DNA of 42,711 nt from Oscillatoriales cyanobacterium PMM_0008 (GTDB taxonomy: Bacteria > Cyanobacteriota > Cyanobacteriia > Cyanobacteriales > Aerosakkonemataceae): assembly GCA_949128025.1 (NCBI GenBank), contig CASBRD010000251.1:1-42711 (forward strand), given 5' to 3'. Made by a program: the position numbers and the translations under genes. The notes beneath the pieces were generated by a model that saw nothing but the letters and a program-made list of their open reading frames with translations, ran no database searches and was not told the origin of the DNA. This document shows, piece after piece, positions 1 to 5,972 of this stretch (position 1 is its first letter; every line of letters begins with the position of its first letter).

Positions 1-29
1 AAGATCCTCATCATGCGTTAAACTGACGG

Positions 30-110
30 AAAGATTGAAGGCGGTTGAAACCGCCGAGTCGCTTCCCTCTCAGGACTAAAGTCGCTGAGTTTCACGCATT
101 CCGCTATTCT
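30..110. repeat. cyanobacterial palindromic repeat fragment
   Basis: Contains GGCGGTTGAAACCGCC followed by GACTAAAGTCGCTGAG. The GACTAAAGTCGC core recurs at 11543-11592 and inside the element at 32390-32508. No coding signal is seen in 1-171. Confidence 0.5.
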
Positions 111-171
111 TTTTATGAACCAAAATTGCGGTACTCAACATCTCAGTAGTCTGCTGAAATCAACTTATTTC

Positions 172-390
172 CTATAAGCGCGTAGGGACACCTCGTTCCT
201 GATTTACATATTCTTGAGCATCAATACCTTTCCAAATTTCCTTACCCAATCCTTCCAACTCCAGAATACTACGCCTTGGTCTAGCCATAACTTTATGACG
301 AGCTACTGATATCAAATCGTTTATCAGTTTCAGTTGCTCCTCTGGAGTGAGTTCTCTTGCTTGTTTCAAGACCTCTGTATAGTTAGACAT
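172..390 (-). CDS. orphan VapB-like antitoxin
   Basis: 72-aa protein starting MSNYTEVLKQ, reading from the ATG at 390 because the upstream extension to 429 has no family-like sequence. It has the pattern LTPEEQLKLINDL followed by RPRRSILELEGLGKEIW and a C-terminal DAQEYVNQER. That layout is typical of small cyanobacterial antitoxins that normally precede a PIN-domain toxin. No PIN toxin follows in the 171 bases downstream, so it is an orphan or its partner has been lost. Family assignment is by pattern only. Confidence 0.6.
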   Translation of the reverse strand: MSNYTEVLKQARELTPEEQLKLINDLISVARHKVMARPRRSILELEGLGKEIWKGIDAQEYVNQERGVPTRL

Positions 391-504
391 CGACTGTCTC
401 CTGCGATCGCTTTGTCCTGAATTTAACATACATAAATTTCATCGCTGCTACAACTAATGTTGTGAAAGCGATGTCACCAGAACCGCACAACACCTAGATA
501 GGCA

Positions 505-699
505 TTAATCTGGAGGAATGCGATCGCGACTTCCGCTGAGATCCGGTGAAACGCGATCGTATTTACGTGAAAACGCACCCGCAACAGATCCTGTCAGCTT
601 CCAAATTCCCCAAACTCGTTTTTTACAGGTTTTCGGCGGTAATTGACCGCAAACCTCTTTGGGTGACCAAAAATGGTCGTTAAAGTCGTAGTATCCCAT
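505..699 (-). CDS. hypothetical protein, 64 aa
   Basis: Starts MGYYDFNDHFW. The start at 699 is chosen because GGAGG lies 8 bases upstream on the minus strand; the longer reading to 846 has no such site. It is tryptophan- and basic-rich with two cysteines (CGQLPPKTCKK), which could bind metal, but no family is recognised. It ends in an arginine-rich tail overlapping HIP1-like GCGATCGC sites. Confidence 0.4.
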   Translation of the reverse strand: MGYYDFNDHFWSPKEVCGQLPPKTCKKRVWGIWKLTGSVAGAFSRKYDRVSPDLSGSRDRIPPD

Positions 700-948
700 A
701 ATATATCCTCCAAGCTTTCTAATTCTAGACCTCTCAAAAGTAAGAATTTTTCCTACTTTTGTTTTTAAATGTTGAACAAGATTTGCACTTAAAGAAAGAG
801 CGCTATGTAACAAATTCCGCATTTTTTGGACTCTTTTTTGCTCCAAAGCCCTAAATAGGAAATTTCATCCCCCCAAGGTATGATCCCCAAGGATCGGCAA
901 AATCAATTCAATGGGAATTTTAATACTTTTTGGTGACAAATCCGCCTC

Positions 949-1086
949 TTACTGGGCAAAAACCTTTAAAATGCTGAGCTTCGCCGTTTCAAATCCTATT
1001 AATTTTTCCTTGATAAGCTCGATCGCAAACGCTGATAGCGCAGCGTTCAGAATCTCGATCTCTTCATCACCACCCGCACATACCAT
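949..1086 (-). CDS. possible small protein, 45 aa
   Basis: Reads MVCAGGDEEIEILNAALSAF and ends in KVFAQ. Composition is protein-like (amphipathic helix pattern, acidic start). No ribosome binding site or family is recognised. The opposite-strand reading of the same DNA looks less protein-like. Low certainty. Confidence 0.25.
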   Translation of the reverse strand: MVCAGGDEEIEILNAALSAFAIELIKEKLIGFETAKLSILKVFAQ

Positions 1087-1286
1087 AATTATAAAAATAT
1101 TACTCCTAAATTAAATGCGAATTTACACTGAATTAAACAACTCAGTATTATCAACAAGTACTCACAGTGAGTTATAGCTGCAATTTAACAATTATCTGAT
1201 TTTTTAAGGGATCGCCCTACCCGATCGCCTATTCGGCCCTGTCCCACCGCGCGATCGCCCACTTTCTCAACTTACCCTACTTCTTA

Positions 1287-1377
1287 TATATAGCAACCGA
1301 TGAGTCGGTTAGGACATTCTCAATTCCTGAAACCCTTGATTCTAGAACCTTCTTCCCCTAGCCCCTAGCTATATATA
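1287..1377. repeat. dispersed repeat, copy A (empty site)
   Basis: TATATAGCAACCGATGAGTC, then GGTTAGGAC, a CAATTCCTGAAACCC block and a CCTAGCCCCTAGCTATATATA end. The same modules occur at 41115-41336 (interrupted by a palindromic element) and, partial and inverted, at 36378-36435. The rest of 1115-1560 holds only HIP1 sites and no gene that I can see. Confidence 0.75.
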
Positions 1378-1589
1378 GTGCGATCGCCCTACCAACCTAT
1401 TGCCCCACTCCCTTGTAGTATCCCTCAGTATCGTCAGAACCCTCTCGTGAAACCAGATTGGGACTAAAGCTTGCCTTCTTGTAGTGTGCCGCAACCATAT
1501 CGATCCGCCATCCCTTACCCTGGAATCCTTGCCATTAGTGCCTTATAGCCAACAGCAGCACTTTCCTAAAAAAAGTTTTCCCCAAACCC

Positions 1590-1618
1590 TTGACACTTTG
1601 TAGTATGTTATGTAGTAT
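1590..1618 (+). promoter_or_regulatory. strong sigma70-type promoter of the tRNA array unit
   Basis: Consensus TTGACA at 1590-1595, a 17-base spacer and TAGTAT at 1613-1618, followed by AAATATATGG. The promoter at 9254-9282 has the same two boxes and spacing and a near-identical downstream sequence, so the two are likely co-regulated. Confidence 0.75.
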
Positions 1619-1668
1619 AAATATATGGCGAGGGAGAAAGAGCCAAAAGCTTCACCCCAAGCCCAACC

Positions 1669-1680
1669 GAACCTTGAAAA
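1669..1680 (+). promoter_or_regulatory. boxA antitermination element
   Basis: GAACCTTGAAAA, the boxA sequence found in cyanobacterial 16S-23S spacers, lies about 45 bases after the predicted transcription start. It would let a Nus-factor antitermination complex carry transcription through the long structured tRNA array. The same box occurs at 9337. Confidence 0.7.
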
Positions 1681-1831
1681 CTAAATAATTCACCCATTTC
1701 ATTGTTTAAGCAAAAAAGTTAACAGTGGAGGTAGAAAATACCTAACTGGAACAAGTGCGGTTAGCTTGTTTTCTGAACCAGCAACTTAATTTAATCTCTT
1801 ATTAAGTAGTTGATTCATAAAAGATAGTCTG

Positions 1832-2140
1832 ATGCCAAAAGATTTAAGCTCAGTGAAAGCAAAGGTCATCCAACTGCGAGTGAAAAAACACCTATCACTT
1901 AGGGAAATTCACCAGCAAACTGGAGTGCCGAAAGGAACACTGAGTAATTGGTTGAAACCATATCCTCTCCCAGAGGAGATCGGGGAAGCCAAACAAGCTG
2001 TTGCTGATGAAAAGCTGCAAAACTACATTAAAACTGTACGCAAGCGTCAGAGGCCAACAGAGTCTAAATTATACAAGGCATTAGGCGATCGCAAGATAAC
2101 CCCACATCAAAAGAGCAGTATCGCTGAAACTGCGGCATAA
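1832..2140 (+). CDS. HTH DNA-binding protein, 102 aa
   Basis: First gene after the boxA leader. Residues about 8-45 form a helix-turn-helix of the kind found in homing-endonuclease and transposase N-termini (SLREIHQQTGVPKGTLSNWL). The remainder is basic and lacks a nuclease motif. HNH endonuclease sequences lie inside the tRNA array at 3696 and 4047, so this may be the detached DNA-binding half of a mobile endonuclease, or a regulator of the array. The C-terminus ends just before the first tRNA. Confidence 0.6.
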   Translation: MPKDLSSVKAKVIQLRVKKHLSLREIHQQTGVPKGTLSNWLKPYPLPEEIGEAKQAVADEKLQNYIKTVRKRQRPTESKLYKALGDRKITPHQKSSIAETAA

Positions 2141-2154
2141 ACTGCTCGATTTAT

Positions 2155-2228
2155 GAGACTGTAACTCAGCGGTCTAGAGTGCCTGTCTGTCTAACAGGAA
2201 GTCGCGGGTTCAAATCCCGTCAGTCTCG
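2155..2228 (+). tRNA. tRNA-Asp(GUC)
   Basis: Acceptor GAGACTG pairs with CAGTCTC; anticodon loop CTGTCTA; T-loop TTCAAAT. Residue 37 is U instead of a purine. CCA not encoded. First gene of the array. Confidence 0.85.
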
Positions 2229-2235
2229 CTTAAAT

Positions 2236-2310
2236 AGTCCCGTAGGCGAATTGGTTTAAGCCGTCACCCTCTCAAGGTGAAGATTGCGAGTTCAAACCTC
2301 GTCGGGACTA
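2236..2310 (+). tRNA. tRNA-Glu(CUC)
   Basis: Acceptor AGTCCCG/CGGGACT; anticodon loop CTCTCAA; T-loop TTCAAAC; CCA encoded at 2311-2313. Identity from anticodon only. Confidence 0.82.
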
Positions 2311-2316
2311 CCAAAT

Positions 2317-2389
2317 GGTCAGGTCGCCAAGTTGGTAAGGCGTCGGTCTGCAAAACCGACTAGCGTGGGTTCAAATCCCACTCTGACCT
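2317..2389 (+). tRNA. tRNA-Cys(GCA)
   Basis: Acceptor GGTCAGG/TCTGACC with one G-U pair; loop CTGCAAA; T-arm GTGGG/CCCAC; discriminator U as usual for Cys. Confidence 0.85.
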
Positions 2390-2400
2390 TGGCGTGACAT

Positions 2401-2472
2401 AGCAGCGTAGCTTAATGGCAAAGTCCCAAGCTCATACCTTGGTTAATGCGGGTTCAAGTCCCGCCGCTGCAA
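2401..2472 (+). tRNA. tRNA with CAU anticodon (Met or Ile2)
   Basis: Acceptor has six good pairs (GCAGCG/CGCTGC) and an A-A mismatch at 1-72. Loop CTCATAC gives CAU. CCA encoded at 2473-2475. Elongator Met and lysidine-modified Ile cannot be told apart here. Confidence 0.75.
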
Positions 2473-2478
2473 CCAAAT

Positions 2479-2549
2479 GCAGGGATGGTGTAACGGCAAC
2501 ATCTCGATCTCCAAAATCGATGTTCTAGGTTCAAATCCTAGTCTCTGCG
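2479..2549 (+). tRNA. tRNA-Trp(CCA)
   Basis: Acceptor GCAGGGA/TCTCTGC; loop CTCCAAA; T-arm CTAGG/CCTAG; discriminator G. It ends 5 bases before DS1. Confidence 0.85.
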
Positions 2550-2554
2550 TTCTA

Positions 2555-2679
2555 CTGCGTGTCCTCATCCGGGAAGCTTACATACTGGATAACGGTTGCA
2601 AAACCGAAGTAGGTTCGATTCCTACAACCTCCGCCAAAATTTGGAGGTTAATAAAAAAGCTTTTCAAACTTGCACGCAG
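2555..2679 (+). ncRNA. DS1: display-stem RNA with permuted tRNA-like payload
   Basis: P1 is CTGCGTG (2555-2561) paired with CACGCAG (2673-2679). P2 is GGGAAGC paired with GCTTTTC. The conserved TACATAC follows P2, and AACTTG precedes the P1 3' strand. The payload is a circularly permuted tRNA piece: an anticodon-like hairpin with GCA, a T-arm GTAGG-TTCGATT-CCTAC, then AACCTCC-GCCA, a 6-base linker, and the 5' acceptor strand GGAGGTT at 2643-2649. The acceptor stem is therefore closed as a hairpin with a 10-base loop that still contains GCCA. No D-arm is present; a GGATAA remnant suggests the stem is grafted at the D-arm. Confidence 0.75.
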
Positions 2680-2693
2680 TTGAAATCCACTAC

Positions 2694-2767
2694 AGTGCTG
2701 TACGCAAATGGCTTAAGCGACGTGCCTTTCAAGCTCGTGATTGCGGGTTCGAGTCCCGTCAGCACTA
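2694..2767 (+). tRNA. tRNA-Glu(UUC)
   Basis: Acceptor AGTGCTG/CAGCACT; loop CTTTCAA; anticodon stem has one U-U mismatch; T-loop TTCGAGT. Confidence 0.8.
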
Positions 2768-2776
2768 TCAAAATTT

Positions 2777-2858
2777 GGGTTGGCTCACCTATTGGTGTAG
2801 GTATCTGTCTGTAAAACAGTAGCTTAAAGCGTTGCAAGTTCAAATCTTGCCCGACCCA
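2777..2858 (+). tRNA. tRNA-Tyr(GUA)
   Basis: Class II with a long variable arm; acceptor GGGTTGG/CCGACCC; loop CTGTAAA; discriminator A. Confidence 0.87.
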
Positions 2859-2862
2859 TTTT

Positions 2863-2949
2863 GGAGAGGTGGCCGAGAGGCTTATGGCACTTTCCTGCTA
2901 AGAAAGAGCGGTTTAAAACCCGTCGAGGGTTCAAATCCCTCCCTCTCCG
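2863..2949 (+). tRNA. tRNA-Ser(GCU)
   Basis: Class II; acceptor GGAGAGG/CCTCTCC; anticodon GCU in loop CTGCTAA; discriminator G as expected for Ser. Confidence 0.88.
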
Positions 2950-2954
2950 TTTAT

Positions 2955-3028
2955 CCCCCGGTAGCTCAGTTGGTAGCAGCGCTTGTTTGAAGCACAAGAG
3001 GTCGTCAGTTCGATACTGACCTGGGGGA
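2955..3028 (+). tRNA. tRNA-Phe(GAA)
   Basis: Acceptor CCCCCGG/CTGGGGG; loop TTGAAGC; T-arm GTCAG/CTGAC. Pyrimidine at position 1 is unusual. Confidence 0.83.
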
Positions 3029-3035
3029 CTGGCAT

Positions 3036-3107
<72 letters not shown>

Positions 3108-3119
3108 CCATTTATTTAT

Positions 3120-3194
3120 TGCCGGGTAGACGAATCGGAAAAGTCCCCTATCTCTGAAATAGGAGTTATGCAGGTTCAAGCCCTGCCCCGGCAG
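3120..3194 (+). tRNA. tRNA-Gln(CUG)
   Basis: Acceptor TGCCGGG/CCCGGCA; loop CTCTGAA; CCA encoded at 3195-3197. Confidence 0.84.
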
Positions 3195-3201
3195 CCAATA
3201 T

Positions 3202-3275
3202 TGGGAAGTACGCAAATAGGTAAAGCGACTTGATTTTGGATCAAGTGTTTGAGGGTTCGATTCCTTCCTTCCCAG
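3202..3275 (+). tRNA. tRNA-Gln(UUG)
   Basis: Acceptor TGGGAAG/CTTCCCA; loop TTTTGGA; T-arm GAGGG/CCTTC; discriminator G. Confidence 0.84.
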
Positions 3276-3280
3276 CTTTT

Positions 3281-3356
3281 GCTCCTGTAGCCCAACTGGA
3301 AGAGGCCGCTACCTCAAAAGTAGTGCGTTGTGTCAGTTCAAATCTGACCAGGAGTA
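3281..3356 (+). tRNA. tRNA with CAA (Leu) anticodon, short variable arm
   Basis: Acceptor GCTCCTG/CAGGAGT; loop CTCAAAA; CCA encoded. The variable region is only about 7 bases (GCGTTGT), unlike normal class II bacterial tRNA-Leu, so charging as Leu is uncertain. Confidence 0.75.
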
Positions 3357-3365
3357 CCAAAGTTC

Positions 3366-3443
3366 GCTCTTGTGGCGCAATTGGCAGACGCGGCAGCCTT
3401 AAAATCTGTTTTTAAATTGTGGGTTCGAGTCCCACCGAGAGCA
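3366..3443 (+). tRNA. tRNA-Leu(UAA)
   Basis: Acceptor GCTCTTG/CGAGAGC; UAA in the loop, with one C-U mismatch at the top of the anticodon stem; T-rich variable arm; discriminator A. No intron, unlike the classical cyanobacterial tRNA-Leu(UAA) gene. Confidence 0.8.
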
Positions 3444-3447
3444 TAAA

Positions 3448-3523
3448 CGGGGTGTAGCGCAGCTTGGTTTAGCGCGTCTGCTTTGGGAGCAGAATGTCGC
3501 AGGTTCAAATCCTGCCACCCCGA
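3448..3523 (+). tRNA. tRNA-Pro(UGG)
   Basis: Acceptor CGGGGTG/CACCCCG; loop TTTGGGA; discriminator A. Confidence 0.88.
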
Positions 3524-3526
3524 TTT

Positions 3527-3600
3527 ACCCCTGTGATGTAATTGGCAAACATCACTTGTCGAGAACGAGTGTTTTGGAGGTTCAAATCCTCTCAGGGGTA
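3527..3600 (+). tRNA. tRNA with GAG anticodon (nominally Leu), atypical
   Basis: Acceptor ACCCCTG/CAGGGGT and T-arm are sound. Anticodon loop TCGAGAA has C at 33 instead of U, and the variable arm is class I length. Decoding identity is therefore doubtful. Confidence 0.65.
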
Positions 3601-3603
3601 CTT

Positions 3604-3675
3604 GGGTCGTTGGCAGAGCGGATATGCGGCTGCCTTTTAAGCAGACTGATCCAGGTTCAACCCCTGGGCGAACCA
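3604..3675 (+). tRNA. tRNA-Lys(UUU)
   Basis: Loop CTTTTAA; T-arm CCAGG/CCTGG; acceptor GGGTCGT/GCGAACC has a G-A mismatch; CCA encoded at 3676-3678. An HNH-gene fragment follows immediately. Confidence 0.78.
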
Positions 3676-3695
3676 CCAAATATGGCATATCAAGA

Positions 3696-3815
3696 ATGGT
3701 TTATGCAGGAATGGGTGTTGACAGCATTTCAAAAGAAATTGAAAAGTGTGAAGTTCGATGCGCTAACTGTCATCGAAGGGCAACTGCAAAGCGTAGTGGA
3801 TGGAATATAAGAACC
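3696..3815 (+). pseudogene. HNH endonuclease remnant
   Basis: The frame gives EKCEVRCANCHRR followed by SGW, the C-terminal half of a phage-type HNH nuclease (second CxxC, NCH, basic tail). The N-terminal zinc ligands and first histidine are missing and the frame runs into the next tRNA. It sits between two Lys tRNA genes, as expected for a decayed mobile endonuclease inserted in the array. Confidence 0.6.
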
Positions 3816-3831
3816 TTGAGTCTGATGCCTT

Positions 3832-3904
3832 GGGCTATTAGCTAAGTGATAAAGCAGTCGCCTCTTAAGCGAAAGATGCGTAGGTTCGCTCCCTACATAG
3901 CTCA
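3832..3904 (+). tRNA. tRNA-Lys(CUU)
   Basis: Acceptor GGGCTAT/ATAGCTC; loop CTCTTAA; T-arm GTAGG/CCTAC. The same anticodon loop is displayed on DS5. Confidence 0.85.
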
Positions 3905-3910
3905 CTTAAT

Positions 3911-3944
3911 CAGGCTGATCCAGGTTCAACCCCTGTAGCGCCCA
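3911..3944 (+). pseudogene. 3' fragment of a tRNA
   Basis: CTGATCCAGGTTCAACCCC repeats the T-arm of tRNA-Lys(UUU) at 3644-3665 and is followed by GCGCCCA. No 5' half is present. Probably a scar of rearrangement next to the HNH insertion. Confidence 0.5.
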
Positions 3945-4046
3945 TTGAATTCTACTACTTGAATTCAATATGGTTGATTTGTCATAATTAGAAGAAGGAA
4001 GTGAAAATGTCTAGAATGCGATCGCAATTCCGAAATCTGCCAAACG

Positions 4047-4355
4047 ATGACTTTCAAAGTTGTGTCAAAACAAACACTGCCCTGCGAACTCTGTGAAAGA
4101 GAGATGGAACGTTTAACCGCCCATCACCTCATTCCCAGACAAAGCACCAAACGCCAGAAAGTAGAAACAAGCCCAACGATCGATATTTGTTCGGCTTGCC
4201 ATCGTCAAATCCATGCTTTATTTGATAACAAGTATCTTGCCAAAGAACTAAATACCCTGAAAAAGCTGAGAAATGAACCTCAGATGCAGAAATTCCTTGC
4301 TTGGATCAAGAAACAAGATCCGGGTAAGCGGGTAACAGTTCATCGGCAAAAATAA
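4047..4355 (+). CDS. HNH endonuclease, 102 aa
   Basis: Small HNH nuclease: CELC at about residues 13-16, the catalytic AHHLIPR at 26-32, and CSACHRQIH at about 49-57. These are the paired cysteines and histidines of the zinc-finger beta-beta-alpha metal fold. The C-terminus is helical and lysine-rich. It lies between tRNA genes and is probably a homing-type nuclease that moves with or within arrays; a restriction or repair role cannot be excluded. No convincing ribosome binding site precedes this ATG. A good site (AAGGAAG) precedes an out-of-frame ATG at 4007. Confidence 0.75.
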   Translation: MTFKVVSKQTLPCELCEREMERLTAHHLIPRQSTKRQKVETSPTIDICSACHRQIHALFDNKYLAKELNTLKKLRNEPQMQKFLAWIKKQDPGKRVTVHRQK

Positions 4356-4386
4356 GAAATATTTCGCTTAATTGAATTGATTTAAA

Positions 4387-4423
4387 GAAGGATAAAAGAT
4401 AAATTTTTAATCCTTTATCCTTC
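4387..4423 (+). terminator. hairpin after the HNH gene
   Basis: GAAGGATAAA pairs with TTTATCCTTC (10 bp) around an AT-rich loop. Terminator-like or a folding insulator; no clear U tract follows. Confidence 0.45.
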
Positions 4424-4440
4424 ATACTTTACACTTTTCT

Positions 4441-4514
<74 letters not shown>

Positions 4515-4524
4515 TTGGTGCCAA

Positions 4525-4599
4525 CGCGGGGATGGAGCAAAGGCGGCTCATCAGGTTCATACCCTGAATATCAGACAGGTTCAATTCCTGCCCCTGCCA
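4525..4599 (+). tRNA. tRNA-fMet(CAU)-like initiator
   Basis: Starts CGCGGGG, the usual initiator start, with an unpaired C1 opposite C72 and the D-arm GAGC/GCTC. Loop TTCATAC. The three consecutive G-C pairs of the anticodon stem are not fully kept (CAGG/CCTG). CCA encoded. Confidence 0.72.
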
Positions 4600-4606
4600 C
4601 CAAATT

Positions 4607-4678
4607 GCAGGTGTGGTGTCAATGGCAACACAGCAGTCTTGTAAACTGCCTATGCGAGTTCAAATCTCGCCTCCTGCT
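4607..4678 (+). tRNA. tRNA-Thr(UGU)
   Basis: Acceptor GCAGGTG/CTCCTGC with one U-U mismatch; loop CTTGTAA; CCA encoded. Confidence 0.82.
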
Positions 4679-4685
4679 CCAGTAT

Positions 4686-4756
4686 GCGGATATGGTGCAA
4701 CGGTAGCATCTGAGTCTTCCAAACTCGCGATACGGGTTCGAGTCCCGTTATCCGCT
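4686..4756 (+). tRNA. tRNA-Gly(UCC)
   Basis: Acceptor GCGGATA/TATCCGC; loop CTTCCAA; discriminator U. Confidence 0.87.
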
Positions 4757-4766
4757 TTGACAATTT

Positions 4767-4838
4767 GCGGGTGTGATGTAATGGCTAGCATCTGAGTGCG
4801 CCACACTCAGCGCATGGGTTCGAGTCCCATCATCCGCT
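4767..4838 (+). tRNA. tRNA-Gly(GCC)
   Basis: Acceptor GCGGGTG/CATCCGC; loop GCGCCAC has C33 in place of U33; T-arm ATGGG/CCCAT. Confidence 0.78.
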
Positions 4839-4843
4839 TCCGC

Positions 4844-4915
4844 AGTCCTGTAGCTCAACGGTAGAGCATTTGCCTTACAAGCAAGTTGTTGCAAGTTCAA
4901 ATCTTGTCAGGACTA
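4844..4915 (+). tRNA. tRNA-Val(UAC)
   Basis: Acceptor AGTCCTG/CAGGACT; loop CTTACAA; CCA encoded at 4916-4918. Confidence 0.88.
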
Positions 4916-4923
4916 CCAAATAT

Positions 4924-5023
4924 GGGAGTGTAGCTCAATTGGATTAGAGCGCCGCGCTATGCGCTACCGCGCACGCTTCGCGAACGGACGTGGATGTTGT
5001 GGGTTCAAGTCCTGCCACTCTCG
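4924..5023 (+). pseudogene. tRNA gene interrupted by a palindromic repeat
   Basis: Acceptor GGGAGTG/CACTCTC, the D-arm and the T-arm are intact, but about 30 extra bases fill the anticodon arm. The extra sequence (GCGCTATGCGCTACCGCGC, then ACGCTTCGCGAACG) is a short repeat type common in cyanobacteria. The residual GGAC before GTGG would suit a Pro(NGG) loop. Unlikely to decode unless the insert is removed. Confidence 0.65.
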
Positions 5024-5029
5024 CTAAAT

Positions 5030-5102
5030 GCCTCCATAGCTCAGGGGACAGAGCAGCACTCTTCTAAAGTGATTGTCCCAGGTTCAAATCCTGGTGGAGG
5101 CG
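5030..5102 (+). tRNA. tRNA-Arg(UCU)
   Basis: Acceptor GCCTCCA/TGGAGGC; loop CTTCTAA; discriminator G. Confidence 0.88.
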
Positions 5103-5206
5103 TTATTCCAATACTTTTTGATCAAGGAGGTGTGTTAAATTCACTTACTAATTTTTACTAAATTGGATGCGTTCGCTCTTCGTGCCGTAGGCATATCGCA
5201 TTTTAC

Positions 5207-5416
5207 AGCGTGCCCTAACTTCCGAGAGCTTACATACTTTAGTACGAGAGGAAAAGTAACACTGTCAAAAAGCAGTGGGCGTGTGCAAACGGGGAGTGCA
5301 AAGAACCCGATAGGTGGGCTTGGAGGTAGCCATCCTTTAAAGAGTGTGTAACAACTCATCGGCGGAGTCCCTCTAGTAGCTGAGAAAACGCAAAATGCTC
5401 TGGTAACTTGCACGCT
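5207..5416 (+). ncRNA. DS2: display-stem RNA carrying 23S SRL and GTPase-centre mimics
   Basis: P1 is AGCGTGC (5207-5213) with GCACGCT (5410-5416). P2 is AGAGC with GCTCT. The constant CCCTAAC, TACATAC and AACTTG are present. The payload starts with AGTACGAGAGGA (5241-5252), identical to the sarcin-ricin loop core of 23S rRNA with its GAGA tetraloop. At 5306-5363 is a close match to the L11-binding domain (23S helices 42-44): CCGAT closing with ATCGG, GGCTTGGAGGTAGCC (5317-5331), TTTAAAGAG and GTGTAA. The order (SRL then GTPase-associated domain) is the reverse of that in 23S rRNA, so this is not a simple rRNA fragment. A second version is DS9. Confidence 0.85.
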
Positions 5417-5456
5417 ATTTTATCCTAAAGTGCGAACGCATTCAAAACACAAAAAT

Positions 5457-5530
5457 GGGTCTGTAGCTTAATTGGTAAAGCGTCTACCTTGCAAGTAGAA
5501 AGATGTCAGTTCAATTCTGACCAGTATCCA
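5457..5530 (+). tRNA. tRNA-Ala(UGC), acceptor bulge
   Basis: Loop CTTGCAA; T-arm GTCAG/CTGAC. The 3' acceptor strand CAGTATCC is one base too long for GGGTCTG and would carry a bulged U. CCA encoded. Confidence 0.72.
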
Positions 5531-5538
5531 CCAAAAAT

Positions 5539-5611
5539 GGGGTCATAGCTCAATTGGCAGAGCGCTTGCCTTGCACGCAAGAAGTTAGGAGTTCGATTCT
5601 CCTTGACTCCA
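5539..5611 (+). tRNA. tRNA-Ala(UGC)
   Basis: Acceptor GGGGTCA/TGACTCC; loop CTTGCAC; T-arm AGGAG/CTCCT. A second, intact copy of the Ala(UGC) type. Confidence 0.86.
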
Positions 5612-5616
5612 CTGAT

Positions 5617-5691
5617 GGTGTCTGAAGCCAAAGTGGTGGCGGCGCTTGTTTGTGAAGCAAGTAATAGCGGGTTCAACTCCTGTCAGACACC
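5617..5691 (+). tRNA. tRNA-His(GUG)
   Basis: Eight-pair acceptor GGTGTCTG/CAGACACC, that is G-1 paired with C73, the histidine identity element. Loop TTGTGAA. Confidence 0.88.
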
Positions 5692-5698
5692 CTTGAAT

Positions 5699-5784
5699 GG
5701 AAGCTGCTGCCGAGAGGACGGCAACCTGTCTCGAAAACAGGAGTGCAGTTAACAACTGTAGAGGTTCGACTCCTCCAGTTTCCG
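5699..5784 (+). tRNA. tRNA-Ser(CGA)
   Basis: Class II; acceptor GGAAGCT/AGTTTCC; loop CTCGAAA; discriminator G. Confidence 0.85.
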
Positions 5785-5795
5785 TTTTCAAATAT

Positions 5796-5878
5796 GGAAG
5801 ATGCCGCTGAATGGACGGCAACTGGTCTTGAAAACCAGGGCTGGGTAACACCTGGGGGTTCGATTCCTCCATCTTCCT
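5796..5878 (+). tRNA. tRNA-Ser(UGA)
   Basis: Class II; acceptor GGAAGAT/ATCTTCC; loop CTTGAAA; discriminator U instead of G. Confidence 0.84.
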
Positions 5879-5880
5879 TT

Positions 5881-5956
5881 ATCCACCGGAAGCCGAGAAG
5901 CGAGGCACTGTGCTGATAACGCAGAGGTAGAAGGGGCAGTACCTTCCCGGTGGATT
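5881..5956 (+). tRNA. tRNA-Ile(GAU)-like with aberrant T-loop
   Basis: A nine-pair outer stem (ATCCACCGG with CCGGTGGAT), a D-arm GCC/GGC and an anticodon loop CTGATAA. The T-loop is GGCAGTA in place of TTCRANY, so the D-loop/T-loop contact should be lost. Functional status unclear. It is the only Ile(GAU)-type gene in the array. Confidence 0.6.
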
Positions 5957-5972
5957 AATATAATCGCGTTAT

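Noticed and set aside
5141-5413. Open frames on both strands over DS2
   Set aside because: The strand and base pairing are explained by the 23S-like RNA; codon use is that of structured RNA.
5207-5416. DS2 as a misassembled or decayed 23S rRNA fragment
   Set aside because: Order of the two 23S domains is reversed, sequence between them is unrelated to 23S, and a second, covarying copy exists at 17847.
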